Assembly (NCBI GenBank): GCA_001599595.1
Contig: BCHH01000022.1
Location: forward strand, 201,705-265,704
Length of the DNA: 64,000 nt
Source: Beverwykella pulmonaria
Taxonomy: Eukaryota; Ascomycota; Dothideomycetes; Pleosporales; Melanommataceae
Direction of reading: 5' to 3'
The notes beneath the pieces are model-generated. The model was not told the origin of the DNA. It saw only the letters and a list, made by a program, of their open reading frames with translations, and made no database searches. Below are positions 10,805 to 22,426 of this stretch, one piece after another. The translations under genes and the position numbers were made by a program. Each line of letters opens with the position of its first letter. Positions within the stretch are counted from its first letter, which is position 1.

Positions 10805-12425
10805 TCATCTCCTCAAGTTCTGCTGCAACTTCTTTCGCAGCTGCGGGCCTTTCACTATAATGAGAATGATTCCAGGAATGCAAAGCAAATCAAGCGCTGC
10901 GATCAAAATGAAACTTAATCCCATCCCTATTCTCTGGACCATCAAATAGATGATTGCAGCCACAATCGCAGCAGCGATATTCCTGAGCAATCCGCCTAAG
11001 GCTACAAGGCTCGCCATCTGCGATGGGTCGCATTCCGTCTGGAACGAGGTGCTTGTGACGATGATGGAAGCAGTACCGATGGAAGCTGCGTTGATGGTCA
11101 GAAGAACCGTACATTGAACGGGAAAAAGGCTGGGAACTTACCAAACGCAGCACCAGTGAGACCTAATGCAGGATGCAAGTGGTACCATGACGCAAATCCA
11201 TAGAGCAATTTCCCTCCAGCGCTGATGATGAATCCAAATATTTGTATTGAAAGTCTGTGCTCAGGGGCGACTATGCCTTCGGGGTTGCTCTTCGCAGCTT
11301 TGGCTCGCAAGAAATCTGACAGGCGCCCAGCCCCGATAGAGGCTACGAATAAAGATATCCCAGGAACGAGGAAAGCGTAGCCCACCTCCGCGGACGAGAA
11401 TCCAAACTCTTTCTGCCAGACCTTTGTGAAGGTCATGTATATCGCATACAAACCAGCAAATTGAAAGGCTCCATTGACCGAAACAATCATATGAGGAGGA
11501 TATCGGAGAAGTTGCACAAATTTTCTGAACGTGGGTCGTGGGGGTTTTGGGTACTTCTTTCCATCAAGCTCTTCTACCGGCTTAGTTCGCAATCGTGGAA
11601 TGGAGATCCAAGGTTGGCATGCGACGGCTTCGCCATTGCCGACCAGAGACCGCAGTGTCTCTGGTAAGCAGAAGAGAATGAGCAGGTACACTGGCGCACA
11701 TGTTACAGCTACGCCTCGTTAGCTACAATTCACATCTTATAAGTTACAGAACATGTACCAAGAAAACCGAATATCCACCGCCAGTGAGAAACGTCTGCGA
11801 ATAGACCTCCAACAAGCGGTCCAATGATAGGACCGAGTTGAGGACCTAAGAGGAACCAAGAAAGTGATGATGCTCTCCGTTTAGGTTCAGTGATGTCTGC
11901 CACTGTACCCGCTCCGACCGAGTAGACGATGCACGAACCAAAGGCTTGGAAAATTCGCAAAACAAACAAAGCGCTGGTGTTAGCTGGGACGGTGGAAAGC
12001 AAGACATTAGCTACCAAGAAGCTTCCGAGTCCCAGGATGTACACAGTCTTTCGGCCCCCATAATCAGAAGCTGCAGCACCAAAAAGCGGCTAGCCGAACG
12101 TCAGTAATCCTTCTATCATTGACAACCCGATACTGACAGCAATAGCAAACACCACCATGTATACCGATACGGTCGCATTGATCACCGTCGCCGAAGTGCG
12201 AAAGATATCTTGGAATAGCACTAGGGAAGGAAGGTAAACAGCTCCGCATAATGGGCCGAAGAATCCTGCAACGGTAACGGCACCCAAAATGAACCGTTTG
12301 CGAGCAGGTGAGAAGGCAGAGTATGGCGGAGACGCAGACTGAGATACATCATTGTCAGATGCAATGTTTGTGGGAATAGTATTGCATGGGGCAGTCGGCG
12401 TGGACTTTCGTTCAAGATCGTGCAT
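10805..12425 (-). CDS. MFS exporter of the DHA1/QDR type, DTR1-like
   Basis: Four exons: 12425-12138, 12089-11759, 11708-11142 and 11085-10805, encoding 488 aa. The first intron (48 nt, GTCAGT..CTAG) removes an in-frame TAG and restores the transporter signature between helices 2 and 3 (AIAPLFGAAASDYGGRK). The motif-C region in helix 5 is clear (LGPQLGPIIGPLVGG), followed by HWRWIF and LPETLR. Twelve hydrophobic helices with a cytosolic N-terminus of about 50 residues are expected. The family exports small molecules by proton antiport. The relatives that fit the context best are yeast DTR1, which exports bisformyl-dityrosine, and QDR pumps. It lies 1.26 kb from the DIT2-like P450 on the same strand and next to a DIT1-family gene, so export of their product is a reasonable inference. 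Confidence 0.88.
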
Positions 12426-13681
12426 GATGGTGCATGGTGTAAACGTAGGTGGGGAATGCCCAACAATATGTACCTACAATGGATGGCTGAGCACTTGCAC
12501 CGGCAAAGGCGATCATGCATTGCTCAAATCTGTGAACCGGAAATGGATACAATCAACAGTCACACTAAAAGCCCACGGCGCCAAACGTCAGAGCCAAGTG
12601 CAGTATTCCGCTGCGAGTACAAAGGCACAGTCTAGACCCTGAAAGCAGGCTGGTGCATTCTCTGCCAGCACTTGCTTGTTAGCCTCTGGCTTTAACCGCT
12701 TTCATCGCTCATTCTCTTTTGAGATGCCCGTATGTATTATATACATGTGCGCAGTCCTGCCTAGCCTATGGCTACCGGTGCAATTCACACGTTTTTTTTT
12801 GTCTCTCGCAGATCTGCTCGTTGAGCGTTTTGCCTGTCTAGCTTCCCTAAGCGGTTGGTATTGCTTGATCAGTTTCCCCGCCCGGGCCGGAGCGCAACCC
12901 CTATGTGGCTTCAACTCTATTTTAGCTTCAACTTTCTTTTAATTATGTATTACTCTACTTTAACTTCAACTCTTTCGTGTGAGCGAAGAGATGGTACTAC
13001 GTAGAAATTACTGTTATCTGACGCAACGCTCTGTTGCGTACCTGCTCTATCCTCATTGCCAGTGACGATGCGTTCGGTATTTGCGAAATGGAGTCGTTGA
13101 GCGACATCTAATTTAGTATCATCGTAGCGTTGCATATGCATAAAGGTTGCATCCCCGAAATCTCAGAAACCGAAAATGCAATATTTAGAGTCCTATGCTG
13201 CAGTTTGAGGCTGAAATGTACTACGTAATAACAGCATGCTGCTCAAAAAGATTCTCTCCAGAGCCACCGCAGCCACGATCGATCTGGCAACTTCAGTCCC
13301 AACACTACAAGTATTTTAGAGAACCATATCTCAGGCGAGCTCTTCTTGTTATACAAGGAGCTTATCTTTTCTAGGTTATAAAGGTCTTAGCACTACCTAA
13401 CATGTTGACATTTCTTTAATTACATGGTAAATGTAAGGCATACAGCCCCAAATTGAGCGACGGTCTAGTCGCCTAGTTATCGCTCGAGTGAGAGGCGTTT
13501 TTGTTTTTGTTTTTTTGAAAAGAAAAAAAAACCCCCCCTCACTCTTGCCGAACCTTAGAACGGCGAAAACTGTAGAATAGAAAGTAGTCCACAATATCAA
13601 AACTTATTACACTAAAACTTCTGTTGAAACGCTATCGTATGATGTCTCGGAGTGAAGCTACAAAATTTCTAACTCTTCCGC
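12426..13681. other. Intergenic between MFS exporter and P450
   Basis: Promoter of the transporter at the left end and 3' flank of the P450 at the right end. Around 13484-13547 a T-rich then A/C-rich stretch flanked by GTGAGAG and CCTCACTC could fold into an imperfect hairpin. No gene seen. Confidence 0.45.
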
Positions 13682-15324
13682 TCAAATATATTTCGATTCG
13701 TTTTCCTTCAACGCCTCAATTTTCACCTTCAAATTCCTAGGATAAAGTGGCCCAGCCTACAGACTCTTGTTAGTCACTGATTTGTAGTCACAGCGCCGAA
13801 AAATACCGACATACCGGCGTCATCCTCCCGTCCCACATCCCATCCACGCTCCACCTCATCCCCCTCAACGTTTCCACCATCGTAATCCTAAGCTGCTGCA
13901 ATGCAAACCTCTGCCCCAAACACGCTCTTACCCCCCCATGAAAGCTAATGAATGCACCCTTCGCATTCGCCCTCCGGTACAGCTGATTGATCTCGTCCAT
14001 ACTCGTGCCCCAACGCCCGGGTCTAAAGATATCGGCGTCCTCACCCCAGAATGCGATATCTCGATTCGTGGAGTAGGCGTTGTAGCCGATATATGTACCT
14101 TTAGGGATCGCGATATCGGGTCCAAGGGTAGTGGATCGGGAAGTACGGCGGTTGATGAGCTGGGAGATGGGAGGATATAAGCGTAGTGTTTCGTATATGA
14201 CGGATGTGAGGAGGGGTAAATCGTGGACAGAGGTATAGGAAGGGTTGGATAACACGTCTGCCTTTTCGGTGCTGATGAATAGCGTGTCGATCTCTGAACG
14301 CAGTTTATCTTGCACGTCAGTATGCGCACCCAGGAGATACATTAGCGATATGAGTGCGAGTTGCGGGTTTTCGTGTCCGGCGAGGAATGTGCTAACCATG
14401 TTGTCTTCTAGCTGCCTGTCGGAAAGAAGACCTTGTTGATGAGCGCCCAGTATTCTGCAACCCAGCTTGCTTGATTCTAGATTGCAGATATGATGGGTGT
14501 GGCCGCTGGCGATGCTCCTGCGGAGAGTGGTCCTGAACTTACGAACTAATTTGCGGCCGAGTTGGCGACTTTTGAACGGAAAATAATCGAGGAAGGGAAA
14601 GTTGAGGAAGATAGGGTTAAAAATGGTAAGCTTGATTCGTAGTTGAAGTATGTGCAGTGGGGCATCAAGTCTTCGCAGTGTCTACGCATGTCAATCTCTG
14701 GCTGATACAAATCAAGGGTTGTACTGTACATACCTCAAAGCTCGATCCGAGGAGGACTTCAGATAGATTCGCCAGCGTATATCGTTGAAGTGCGTCATAT
14801 ACGGCAACACTAGAAGCAGTCTTCTCTGCGTCTCCTAGCAGCATATCCTTCAAAATTCTTGCATTGCGCCAAATAGGCATCAGATCTTGCTCATGCTGCA
14901 ACGCCGGCTTGATAACCGAAGTATACAGTCTCCACTTTTCTCCGTGACCACTGATAATATTCTCTCCAGTATACTCCGCAAGAAGGCTATGCGGAATCTT
15001 AACCTGATTGCCACTTTTGGCATACACATCTTCACGCTTGAAGACTTCAGCGATGAAGGACGGCTTGCGCACGAGGATATTCCAGCGTCCGCCAAAAAAG
15101 AGCTTCACTGCGCCGTACTGCTCGAGTGGTGTCTTGAGATATTTTTGGTAGAGCGCGGCTTGGTCGTTGTCCGTGATGAGGGGGAGGAGAGCGTAATAGA
15201 ATGGGATTGTGGGAATGTTCTTTGGAAAATTTCGTGGTGGGGTGAAAAGGTAGATTGTGAAAGACAACAGGGTAAAGAGTGAGGCGGATGTTGCCAACGT
15301 GGTTAGAGAGAAGTCGGAAACCAT
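13682..15324 (-). CDS. Cytochrome P450, DIT2 (CYP56)-like
   Basis: Three exons: 15324-14734, 14681-13815 and 13756-13682, encoding 510 aa. The ATG at 15324 opens an N-terminal membrane anchor (residues about 7-27). Hallmarks in order: I-helix FLAGHENPQ, ExxR in YETLRLYPP, the PERF region (FRPGRW) and haem loop FHGGVRACLG with the Cys ligand. AGHEN in the I-helix and INRRTS before the haem region are features I associate with DIT2/CYP56-type enzymes. Yeast Dit2 couples N-formyl-tyrosine into bisformyl-dityrosine. The gene is divergent from the DIT1-family gene across 1.04 kb, the arrangement of yeast DIT1/DIT2, and co-oriented with a DTR1-like exporter. Both introns are about 52-58 nt with CTAAC or TGACATG branch regions. 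Confidence 0.9.
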
Positions 15325-16364
15325 GATTGAGAAGGTTGAATGCAAGCCCACCAATGCAACTATGAGAAAGAAGACGATGGATCGGGTCTCTCACGCTTGG
15401 TAAACCACCACCACACGTAGAAAGAAAATAGAAGCCCTCCAGAAAACAAGGCTGAGTCACAAGCCAGCTCTGTGGAGCATGGACGAGCGTGTGTGGATTC
15501 TACTGTGGAATGTCGATCAGTACGTGGCCGAAATGGGACCCTCGAAGCGCCACGTTGTGGCTTTAAGTTACTGCAAACTCAATTCCGATAGCGCGGACGA
15601 GGCGCATGAAATTTTTTTGGGGGAATTCCGTCTAATCACAAGATCAATGCTCCGCTTTAGGTCAAGAACATGACGCTGTATCTGCCTAGAGCATTCTTTG
15701 AGTAAGATATCTTCCTATTACGGCCATCTGTCTTTGCACAGATGCAGGGCATGTTATTATGAGACCCTGATGTTGAGTTGGGTCCCTGATGTTGAGTTGG
15801 ATCCCTGATGTTGAGGTGGGTCCCTGATGTTGAGTTGGGTCCCAAGCCAATTTAATTTAGCAAAGAAGGCTGTACCAAGCAAACGGCGGTAGATTCTCAG
15901 CACCATAGCCACGATAGACAGTTATTGAAAAGAGTGATGAAAAAGTTTTAAGATTGCAAAACCTGCTCAGACCATATCCGGATCTTGACATCAGCCTCAG
16001 CCGTTTTCAACCTATTTTCAGCCATTTTTTCAGGCATAAACTATTTTCCAGCCACCTCGTTATCTGATGGTACCACGTACTAACAGCCTGCGAGTCGGTC
16101 TATTGAAATCCTGAGAGGATGCTCTGCCACTGAAGTTGCGCCAGTCGAATGTGTTGCAGCAACACCAGTAGTGGTGAGTTGTCTTGAAGATCATGTACGA
16201 TAGAGAGTTGTGGTATATTAAATCAAGGTGAAGGTTCAGACCGGCTCCACTTCGCTTCTATCTCCAAATCTGGTCTAGCCACAACTCTTCTCTTTCAACT
16301 CTTTATTGTCCAGTCCTTTGAGCGTAGTCGATGCCTATACTTAATTAATCCTTTGTATATTACA
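15325..16364. promoter_or_regulatory. Shared intergenic region of the divergent DIT2-like and DIT1-like genes
   Basis: This 1.04-kb gap separates two divergently transcribed pathway genes and must contain both promoters. A TATA-like TATATTAA lies about 150 bp upstream of the DIT1-family ATG. A 19-bp minisatellite sits in the middle (15761-15842). No specific factor site can be called with confidence. Confidence 0.55.
15761..15842. repeat. 19-bp minisatellite, about 4 copies
   Basis: Tandem units of CCCTGATGTTGAGTTGGGT with single-base differences (one GGATC, one GAGGTGG variant). It lies inside the divergent promoter of the DIT-like pair. The 16 bases just before it (GCATGTTATTATGAGA) recur at 45681-45696. 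Confidence 0.9.
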
Positions 16365-18235
16365 ATGCCACATCTCAACAAGGGAACCTCAACGTATCAT
16401 ACTATTCACGGCTTGTACTGGAGACAGATCAACGGCGCCTTGCTGTCTGTCGAAGGTGCCAACTCCCAACCGTTGAGGGAGCTTTGGCCCCAGCTGCAGG
16501 GAGAGATCTGCTCCAATCAGGGCTCATGGAGTCAACTCCGGCTTCCTTCTGGCAGGCACATCAACACCACTCAAATCCACTCCTCGATCCCAGCATTGCA
16601 AGACATCCGGTCAAACTTCTCTCCATCATATCGAGATGAAGACCTCGTCACCCGGGTCGCAGAGATTGAGCGGGATGGCCTGGTCCTTGGCATGTTGACA
16701 TCGCGCCCAAAGTCCCTCGCCGACAATGCCTTCAGAACCTGGGCGGAAAATTTCATCCTCTTGGAAACGCAATTTCAACCCTTTGCGCAGCTCTCGTTTT
16801 GCTCGGAGCCTGAACACAAAAGGATAACAGGACAAGTCGCCGATATTTTCGAGCAGAAGATCAAGAATGCCTCGCGAGACGACCAATGGCAGATCTGTGG
16901 ACGCCAGAGGTTCATGAACTGCGTGTATGGGTTCGTCGAGAAGAATGTGCCTATCTTGCTGTGCTTGCCAGCCTTCCCATGTAAGTCTCCAAATCCGAAT
17001 AAAGTTGGCGGCACGATGCCAGATCTGGCGGAGAACGTGGCTCTTGATGTGTTGCGAGATTTCGTGCAGGGGGTCTGCAAGTTGTACAGCCCCGGTGCAA
17101 CACTGTGGATCATTAGCGATGGTCATGTATTCTCTGACTGCAGTAAGTAAATGTCTAGTCCATGATGAACTGAAGTGCTAACCATTTGGCAGTTGGTGTT
17201 AACGACAATGTGGTCGATATGTACGATGCAAGATTGATCGAGGGGTACAAAAAGAAATACCCAAGTGAAGCTGGATCTGTTCCCGCTATTCAGTTCAAGG
17301 GGCTTAAGGATATTTTCATGTCGAACCACGACAGCTTCCGCTCGTTCAAGGAGTTATGGCTCTCTGCCTCGTACATCCCACACCCAGTCCAGACCGAGAT
17401 CACCGACGCTTCAGAGCTGTGCAGAAAACTCTTGCTCGGTATCTCCGAAGCCGACCGAGCTTTCATTCGGACTTGTATTGAACATCAGGAACCTCACACA
17501 CTGCAATTGTACCGTGGTCAAACTCGCTTCATGCTTGAAGATCTCGCCGAGATCGCTTCATTCAAAGCTTTGAGCAAGAAGCAGCGCAAAATGACGGCAG
17601 CCAGAGTCGCACAGGAGATGATCTCGCGCAACCAAGCCTACTCAAACCTGGTCGAGCTCCTGCTACCCAACTACGTCCGGCTATCCATCCATGCGTACGT
17701 TGTCGCAGACAACCCCTAAAAAAATATTGATAGCTGACTAACTCTTAGGCATCCCAATAATGGCCCCAAATTTGCCGTTTGCCTCCTACCCAAGAACATG
17801 ATCCACCCCATCAAGTCGCTAGAGGACCCATACGAGCCTATACCAGCATACGAATTCCAGATCCCTACGCCGTGGCACAACTCTATCATCAAGATCGAAG
17901 GCGATGAGCTCATGTACTTGGCGAGATCCAAGGTCGCCAAAGCCGCCATGTCCGGAGCGAGCTTTGAGGGTGCCTGGGTGGAGGGCCCGAACGGGTCATA
18001 TTATAGCCTCAGGCGAATAGGCGCAGTCGGAAGAGGTAACCAGATTGGGAAAGCCGCTGTTTTGAACGAGATGCAAACACCACTTGTGAGTGTCTCACCC
18101 ACCACAAATATTGAATCTCAGTTTGATAAGTCCATCACCAAACATACATGGAAGATACTGGTTCTTTTATACCCGTGGTTCACGCTTACATCTTTCTTGC
18201 GCAGCATCTGGCGAATTGCTGTCTTAGGGGTGTGA
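16365..18235 (+). CDS. DIT1/PvcA-family enzyme (formyl-tyrosine or isocyanide synthase type)
   Basis: Three exons: 16365-17142, 17193-17694 and 17749-18235, giving about 588 aa. Family hallmarks are LPAFPCKSPNPNKVGG with TMPDLAENVAL, then WIISDGHVFSD, and later VRLSIHAHPNNGPKFAV; these match the DIT1_PvcA domain. Yeast Dit1 makes N-formyl-tyrosine for the spore-wall dityrosine layer. Related filamentous-fungal proteins (the XanB and CrmA type) are isocyanide synthases, so the product cannot be decided by sequence reading. The C-terminus is uncertain: unspliced, it ends in a hydrophobic tail (LVLLYPWFTLTSFL) at 18235, but a GTGAGT at 18086 followed by several AGs could alter the last 50 residues. 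It is divergent from the DIT2-like P450. Confidence 0.88.
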
Positions 18236-19020
18236 AGGGACTAGTGGTTGAGTATGCTTTTTTAGATTTGTTCACATTTATTCTTTTCTTCTATAATATC
18301 ATACAGTTTTCATTATCTAGTGTTAATAGTGGGTGATCAGGGTTGGCTAGCCACTCTGTTGTGATGTATATAATCTTTGCTAGCTCATCTCCATAATAGC
18401 TCGAATCGAACAAAGCGTCCACTTCTACCAATCAAACGCTCTTTCACACTGGGTAGTACACTTTTCGACATCGAGTCTCGAGCAACAGAGCAATAGTGAG
18501 GGTAATTGCGGGCATAAATAAAGTACACGGGATCCGATACGTTAGAAGATTTCGTTGTTCAGGCAGATCGCCCGGGCTTTAGCTATTCCACTCCCCGGAA
18601 CGAAGTTTGTCCGTGCGGATAGATTGCGTTCAGGCCACCATCATCCCTCGAATCTCGCCTTACCAAATACCAACGAATCCGCCTTACAGAAACGTGCTCA
18701 AATTACGCACTCTACACCTAGTCGGTTCGACTGTCAAATAAAGAGCCGGTATGCCTCGTGTTCGTTCCCGCATTTCATATACCAATGAGTTGTCTCTCGT
18801 ACGAAACTTCGCCAAGAGTGACAGACCAGCTGATCGGGTAATAAAGATTGATTGAGACGGTGACATATTGTGACCATGTAGAATTCGAATCCTCGAAGGA
18901 ATATAGGGAAGGATCTGGAAGAATAGATAAGGAGGTGATAAATATCTTTAGTTTGCGAATCGTCTACGGTAGTTTTACCTTTTCGTACTTTTTGTTACGT
19001 CTTGATCTGTTTCGCACAAC
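18236..19020. other. Intergenic between DIT1-like and DJ-1/PfpI-like genes
   Basis: 3' flank of the DIT1-family gene and promoter of the next plus-strand gene. No gene, tRNA or transposon recognised. Confidence 0.45.
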
Positions 19021-20108
19021 ATGCGTTTCCCGCAGGCTCTTGAGACTTGTCTTTCAGTCTTCATTTTGTTCTCTAGCGTGCTAGCCGATCGTAAGTCTCC
19101 AATCCATCAGTCATACGCTTTGGCGAATTGCTCGACTCTTACTGCATCTCTTCACGTACGAGGAAAATAATATAGTTAGTAGACCAGGGGTCATTGAAAG
19201 ATTATAGGCGGCCTGCTGCCAGATTCATTAGGATTTATTTAGAGATGATTAATCCTCTTTCTCTCTACTTAGATTTCTATGACACCTCCATTATTTTCCT
19301 CAGACGTGAAAGCAGGCTGTACAGTCTTTTGAACCCAACGCTCACACCTCTCAGCTTTCAATGGAACCAACCCCCAAAGCTATGGCATACTCTTCTTCCC
19401 CGCCTTCGACTCAATTGACGTCTTCGGCCCGCTCGAAATCCTGCAACTTCTAGGCTACATGTACCACATTGAAGTCTCTTTCATCGCCGAGACATTGGAT
19501 CCCGTTAGCTCACTCCCGTTGACTGAGAACAAATTCAACTCGAGCACGCATACAACTCTTACACCCACGCACACCATTAGCAATACGCCAGACCTCGATG
19601 TATTAATCGTGGTTGGCGGACCGGGGATGCACTCGAATAGCTTGAACGCTACTATTCAGTTTATAAAGGAGAAGACGCCAAAGGTTAAGCAGCTTATCAC
19701 CGTATGCACCGGGTCTGGTCTGGCGGCACGATCTGGCGTTCTAGACGGCAAGAAGGTCAGTCGATACAACCCCTCTCAAAACCTCACATCTCGATTTGCT
19801 GAATACCAACCATGGGTTCATGGCAGGCGACAACGCACAAGACATCCTGGCTAAGCATAATTAAATACGGACCAAACACCACCTGGCTCCCGGACAAACG
19901 CTGGGTTGAAGACGAGTCTGGTTCCCCGCCTATTTGGAGTTCCTCTGGGGTGTCTTCGGGCATGGATCTCATGCTCCACTTTGTTGAGACGTATTATACT
20001 CTCGAGAATGCAACTTGGATCTCCAAGATGATGGAGTACGTCAGACATACAGACCCTAACGATGATCCATTTGCATATAATGCCACTGTTCCTTTGTTAC
20101 AGATGTGA
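19021..20108 (+). CDS. Secreted DJ-1/PfpI (class I glutamine-amidotransferase-like) protein
   Basis: Three exons: 19021-19090, 19355-19755 and 19827-20108, encoding 250 aa. Exon 1 encodes almost only a signal peptide (MRFPQALETCLSVFILFSSV). Exon 2 has the fold's landmarks: GILFFPAFDSIDVFGPLEIL at the N-terminus and LDVLIVVGGPGMHSN before the nucleophile elbow TVCTGSGLAARSG, with the likely catalytic Cys. Exon 3 has ATTHK and WSSSGVSSGMDL, typical of the ThiJ/PfpI branch found as transcription-regulator-like or isocyanide-hydratase-like proteins. The first intron (264 nt) is long for this genome, so a missed small exon is possible. Several N-glycosylation sequons agree with secretion. Isocyanide hydratases belong to this superfamily, which is suggestive beside a DIT1-family gene, but the specific activity is unknown. 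Confidence 0.82.
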
Positions 20109-21183
20109 GGAAGGGGATTTGAGATCGTAATGGGGTCTGCATTCAGGCAATTGTTCATCGAAAATGGAGTACATTGGATTTGTGGACATCATGGTCCTAT
20201 GCCTGAACCTTTTGCATCAGGGAAAGCCACTCTCATGTAGCGCTGTAGTGTGTTGAATAAAAGTAATTAACGTTAGAAGCTATATTTACTGGGAGTGATA
20301 TACTACCCAACCCAGAATCCTTTCACTCGGGATTTGACCCTTCTGACAGCACTCCAAGACCCCAGTTTCGTGATGACAAGTCGCATATTCCCTACTTTAT
20401 TGCACGTTGTTTTAATTAATGTTCCCGCGCACCTGGATCTCGCCTCTCAACGACGTGCCAAGCCTCAACATATCGCTGTCTCCAAGGTATCGCCCGATAC
20501 TCGTCCTTACAGTTTCTCCACTCGAGCTGGTGAACGATAAACGACAGGGGACGCGATGTGAAGGATGGCTTAGCCAAGAAATCTAAATGCGCGCAAATGC
20601 GCTCTTGCAGCGCTAGCACGAACTAGGTAACGGGCTGCGGTGCGTGGCGTTTCCCAACACGACCCGAGTAGACTTGACAGCTTCGTTGCGCGGCGTGTTA
20701 TCCATTCATCGATGGGAATACAGTGCGGGGGAAATGATAACTCGGGCAATTATAGCTTGTGCAAGGCGACATAAAGAGAAAGTCGGGCACGCAAGCGGTG
20801 ACTTCAGATGAAAGCGCTCAGCTAGTTAGTTAGGTTAGTACATCACACCTTGAAACGCTCTTTCCTCTCTTCACGTTCTCATGCCCTTAAGAACCGCTTT
20901 TCCCTGTCCAGTCCTCCTCTTTTCTTCCTACAGGCATTTACCTTCTCTATATACTTAAGGTTCGTACCTGCTGTTTTGGCTTTCACATTGTGTTGGCAAA
21001 CTTTCTTCCCTTCGTAACTCGCCGAAACTTGCTCAAACCACCGCTACCACTTTCTTGGCATCGATGTCTCTCTCCTCTTTACTTGAATCGATCGCTACCC
21101 CTCGGAGTTGAAATAAACACTTCCAACCTTGGTCCAGGACTCTCAATCGCACGCTCGCTGAACAATACAACATACCTTTGGAT
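20109..21183. other. Intergenic, 3' flank of DJ-1 gene and CTR promoter
   Basis: No gene recognised. CT-rich leader sequence precedes the CTR start. A CTTGCTCAAA at about 21027 resembles the copper-starvation (Mac1-type) element TTTGCTCA of yeast, but a single imperfect copy is weak evidence. Confidence 0.4.
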
Positions 21184-21970
21184 ATGGAGGGAATGTCCAT
21201 GAGTGATATGGTGATGACAGCCACCTCGACAGGCACGGCGGCGACGGCCTCGAGTACTGCTGCAGCGGGTGGCATGGCTGGCATGAGCATGGGTGGTGGG
21301 AGCAGCTGCAAGATTTCTGTAAGTGGACCTCAGACTCGCTTAGGGACAGAATAGATGCCATGGCTCACTGTGTGCTTTGCTTTGCAGATGCTGTGGAACT
21401 GGTACACCGTCGACGCATGTACGTTCTGCTCTATTTATTTCCTCGCGCTAATTCCCGACGGCAACGCCCGATCCGCGCAATTGATGGATGCTAACATTGG
21501 AGCTAGGCTTCCTCGCCCGCTCATGGCACATTACCAGCAAGGGCATGTTCGCCGGGTCCTGCATCGGTGTGATCCTCCTCGTCCTCTCGCTCGAATTCCT
21601 TCGCCGCGCAGGCAAAGAATACGACCGCTACATCATCAACCAGTACACCGAGTCACTGCCGCGCACCTCGCCCACGTCTTCCGTCGCCGGCCTTGCAAAG
21701 GATACCACTATCCCCGCATGCACCACAACGCCAGCTAAACGCTTCCGCCCGACCGTCGTGCAGCAGGCTATCCGCGCCCTACTCCACATGATGCAATTTG
21801 CTGTCGCCTACTTCGTAATGCTATTGGCTATGTACTATAATGGGTACATCATCATTTGCATCTTCATTGGTGCGTTTCTGGGTTTCTTTGCGTTTGGGTG
21901 GGAGAGCTTTGCTGTTGGGCTTGATGGGAAGGATAGGATGCAGGAGGAGGTCACTGTGTGCTGCGGATGA
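21184..21970 (+). CDS. CTR-family high-affinity copper transporter
   Basis: Three exons: 21184-21318, 21388-21418 (31 nt) and 21507-21970, encoding 209 aa. The N-terminus is Met-rich (MEGMSMSDMVM and GGMAGMSMGGG), the extracellular Cu(I)-capturing Mets region. TM1 follows WNWYTVDACFLARSW; the second and third helices show the MxxxM copper-selectivity motif (YFVMLLAMYYN) and the GxxxG packing motif (IGAFLGFFAFG). A CC pair near the C-terminus (VTVCCG) fits the cytosolic metal-release motif. It imports Cu(I) as a trimer. The gene converges with the copper metallothionein at 22427-22560, with 456 bp between stop codons. Confidence 0.94.
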
Positions 21971-22426
21971 TAACGCGGGGAACCGAGGAAGGTTGGGGGA
22001 TTCGTGAACCGGCCACGGCGGCAAGGATCGGCGTGGATGGGGAAGGTGAAGTCGAAGTCACCGAGTCTCAGGCAAGCGTCACACAATCAAGAAGCTCTGT
22101 AATGTCAAATGTTAATCTTTATTTCAAATCTTGGATAGGTCATGGGTGTTGGTGAATATTGTATCATTTTGACGGCTAATCAGGACACTGTTAGTCTTCA
22201 CATTGTGCGGGCTGGACACATTTGCATTTTATTATCGCGCATTGTCACAGCAAATCACTGGAGTACCAGGGCAAGCAGACACAGGACTCTATCATCTCAA
22301 AACCAGTCGTGTAGATTTTCAATTCTGATTTCGATATCGCAAACTATATCCCGTCCCCCGTCCCATCCTTGTCACAACGTAACAATCTTTATCCATCTTG
22401 TGCTTGCCTAGTCGCAATATGAACAT
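21971..22426. other. Convergent intergenic region between CTR and metallothionein
   Basis: Contains the 3' ends of two converging genes of copper handling. Nothing else recognised. Confidence 0.5.

Noticed and set aside
13484..13547. T-run/A-run with GTGAG..CTCAC flanks as a transcription terminator or transposon end
   Set aside because: Imperfect pairing, no target duplication, and no comparable copy in the window.
14530..14546. Possible GTAAGT intron in the P450 at LGRKLVR|KF
   Set aside because: The frame is open straight through and the unspliced protein (NLESSKLGCRILGAHQQG) matches the usual P450 pattern before the I-helix.
18700..18900. GGTTCGACTG and GAATTCGAATCC as possible tRNA T-arms
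   Set aside because: No matching acceptor, D-arm or anticodon arm can be folded around them.
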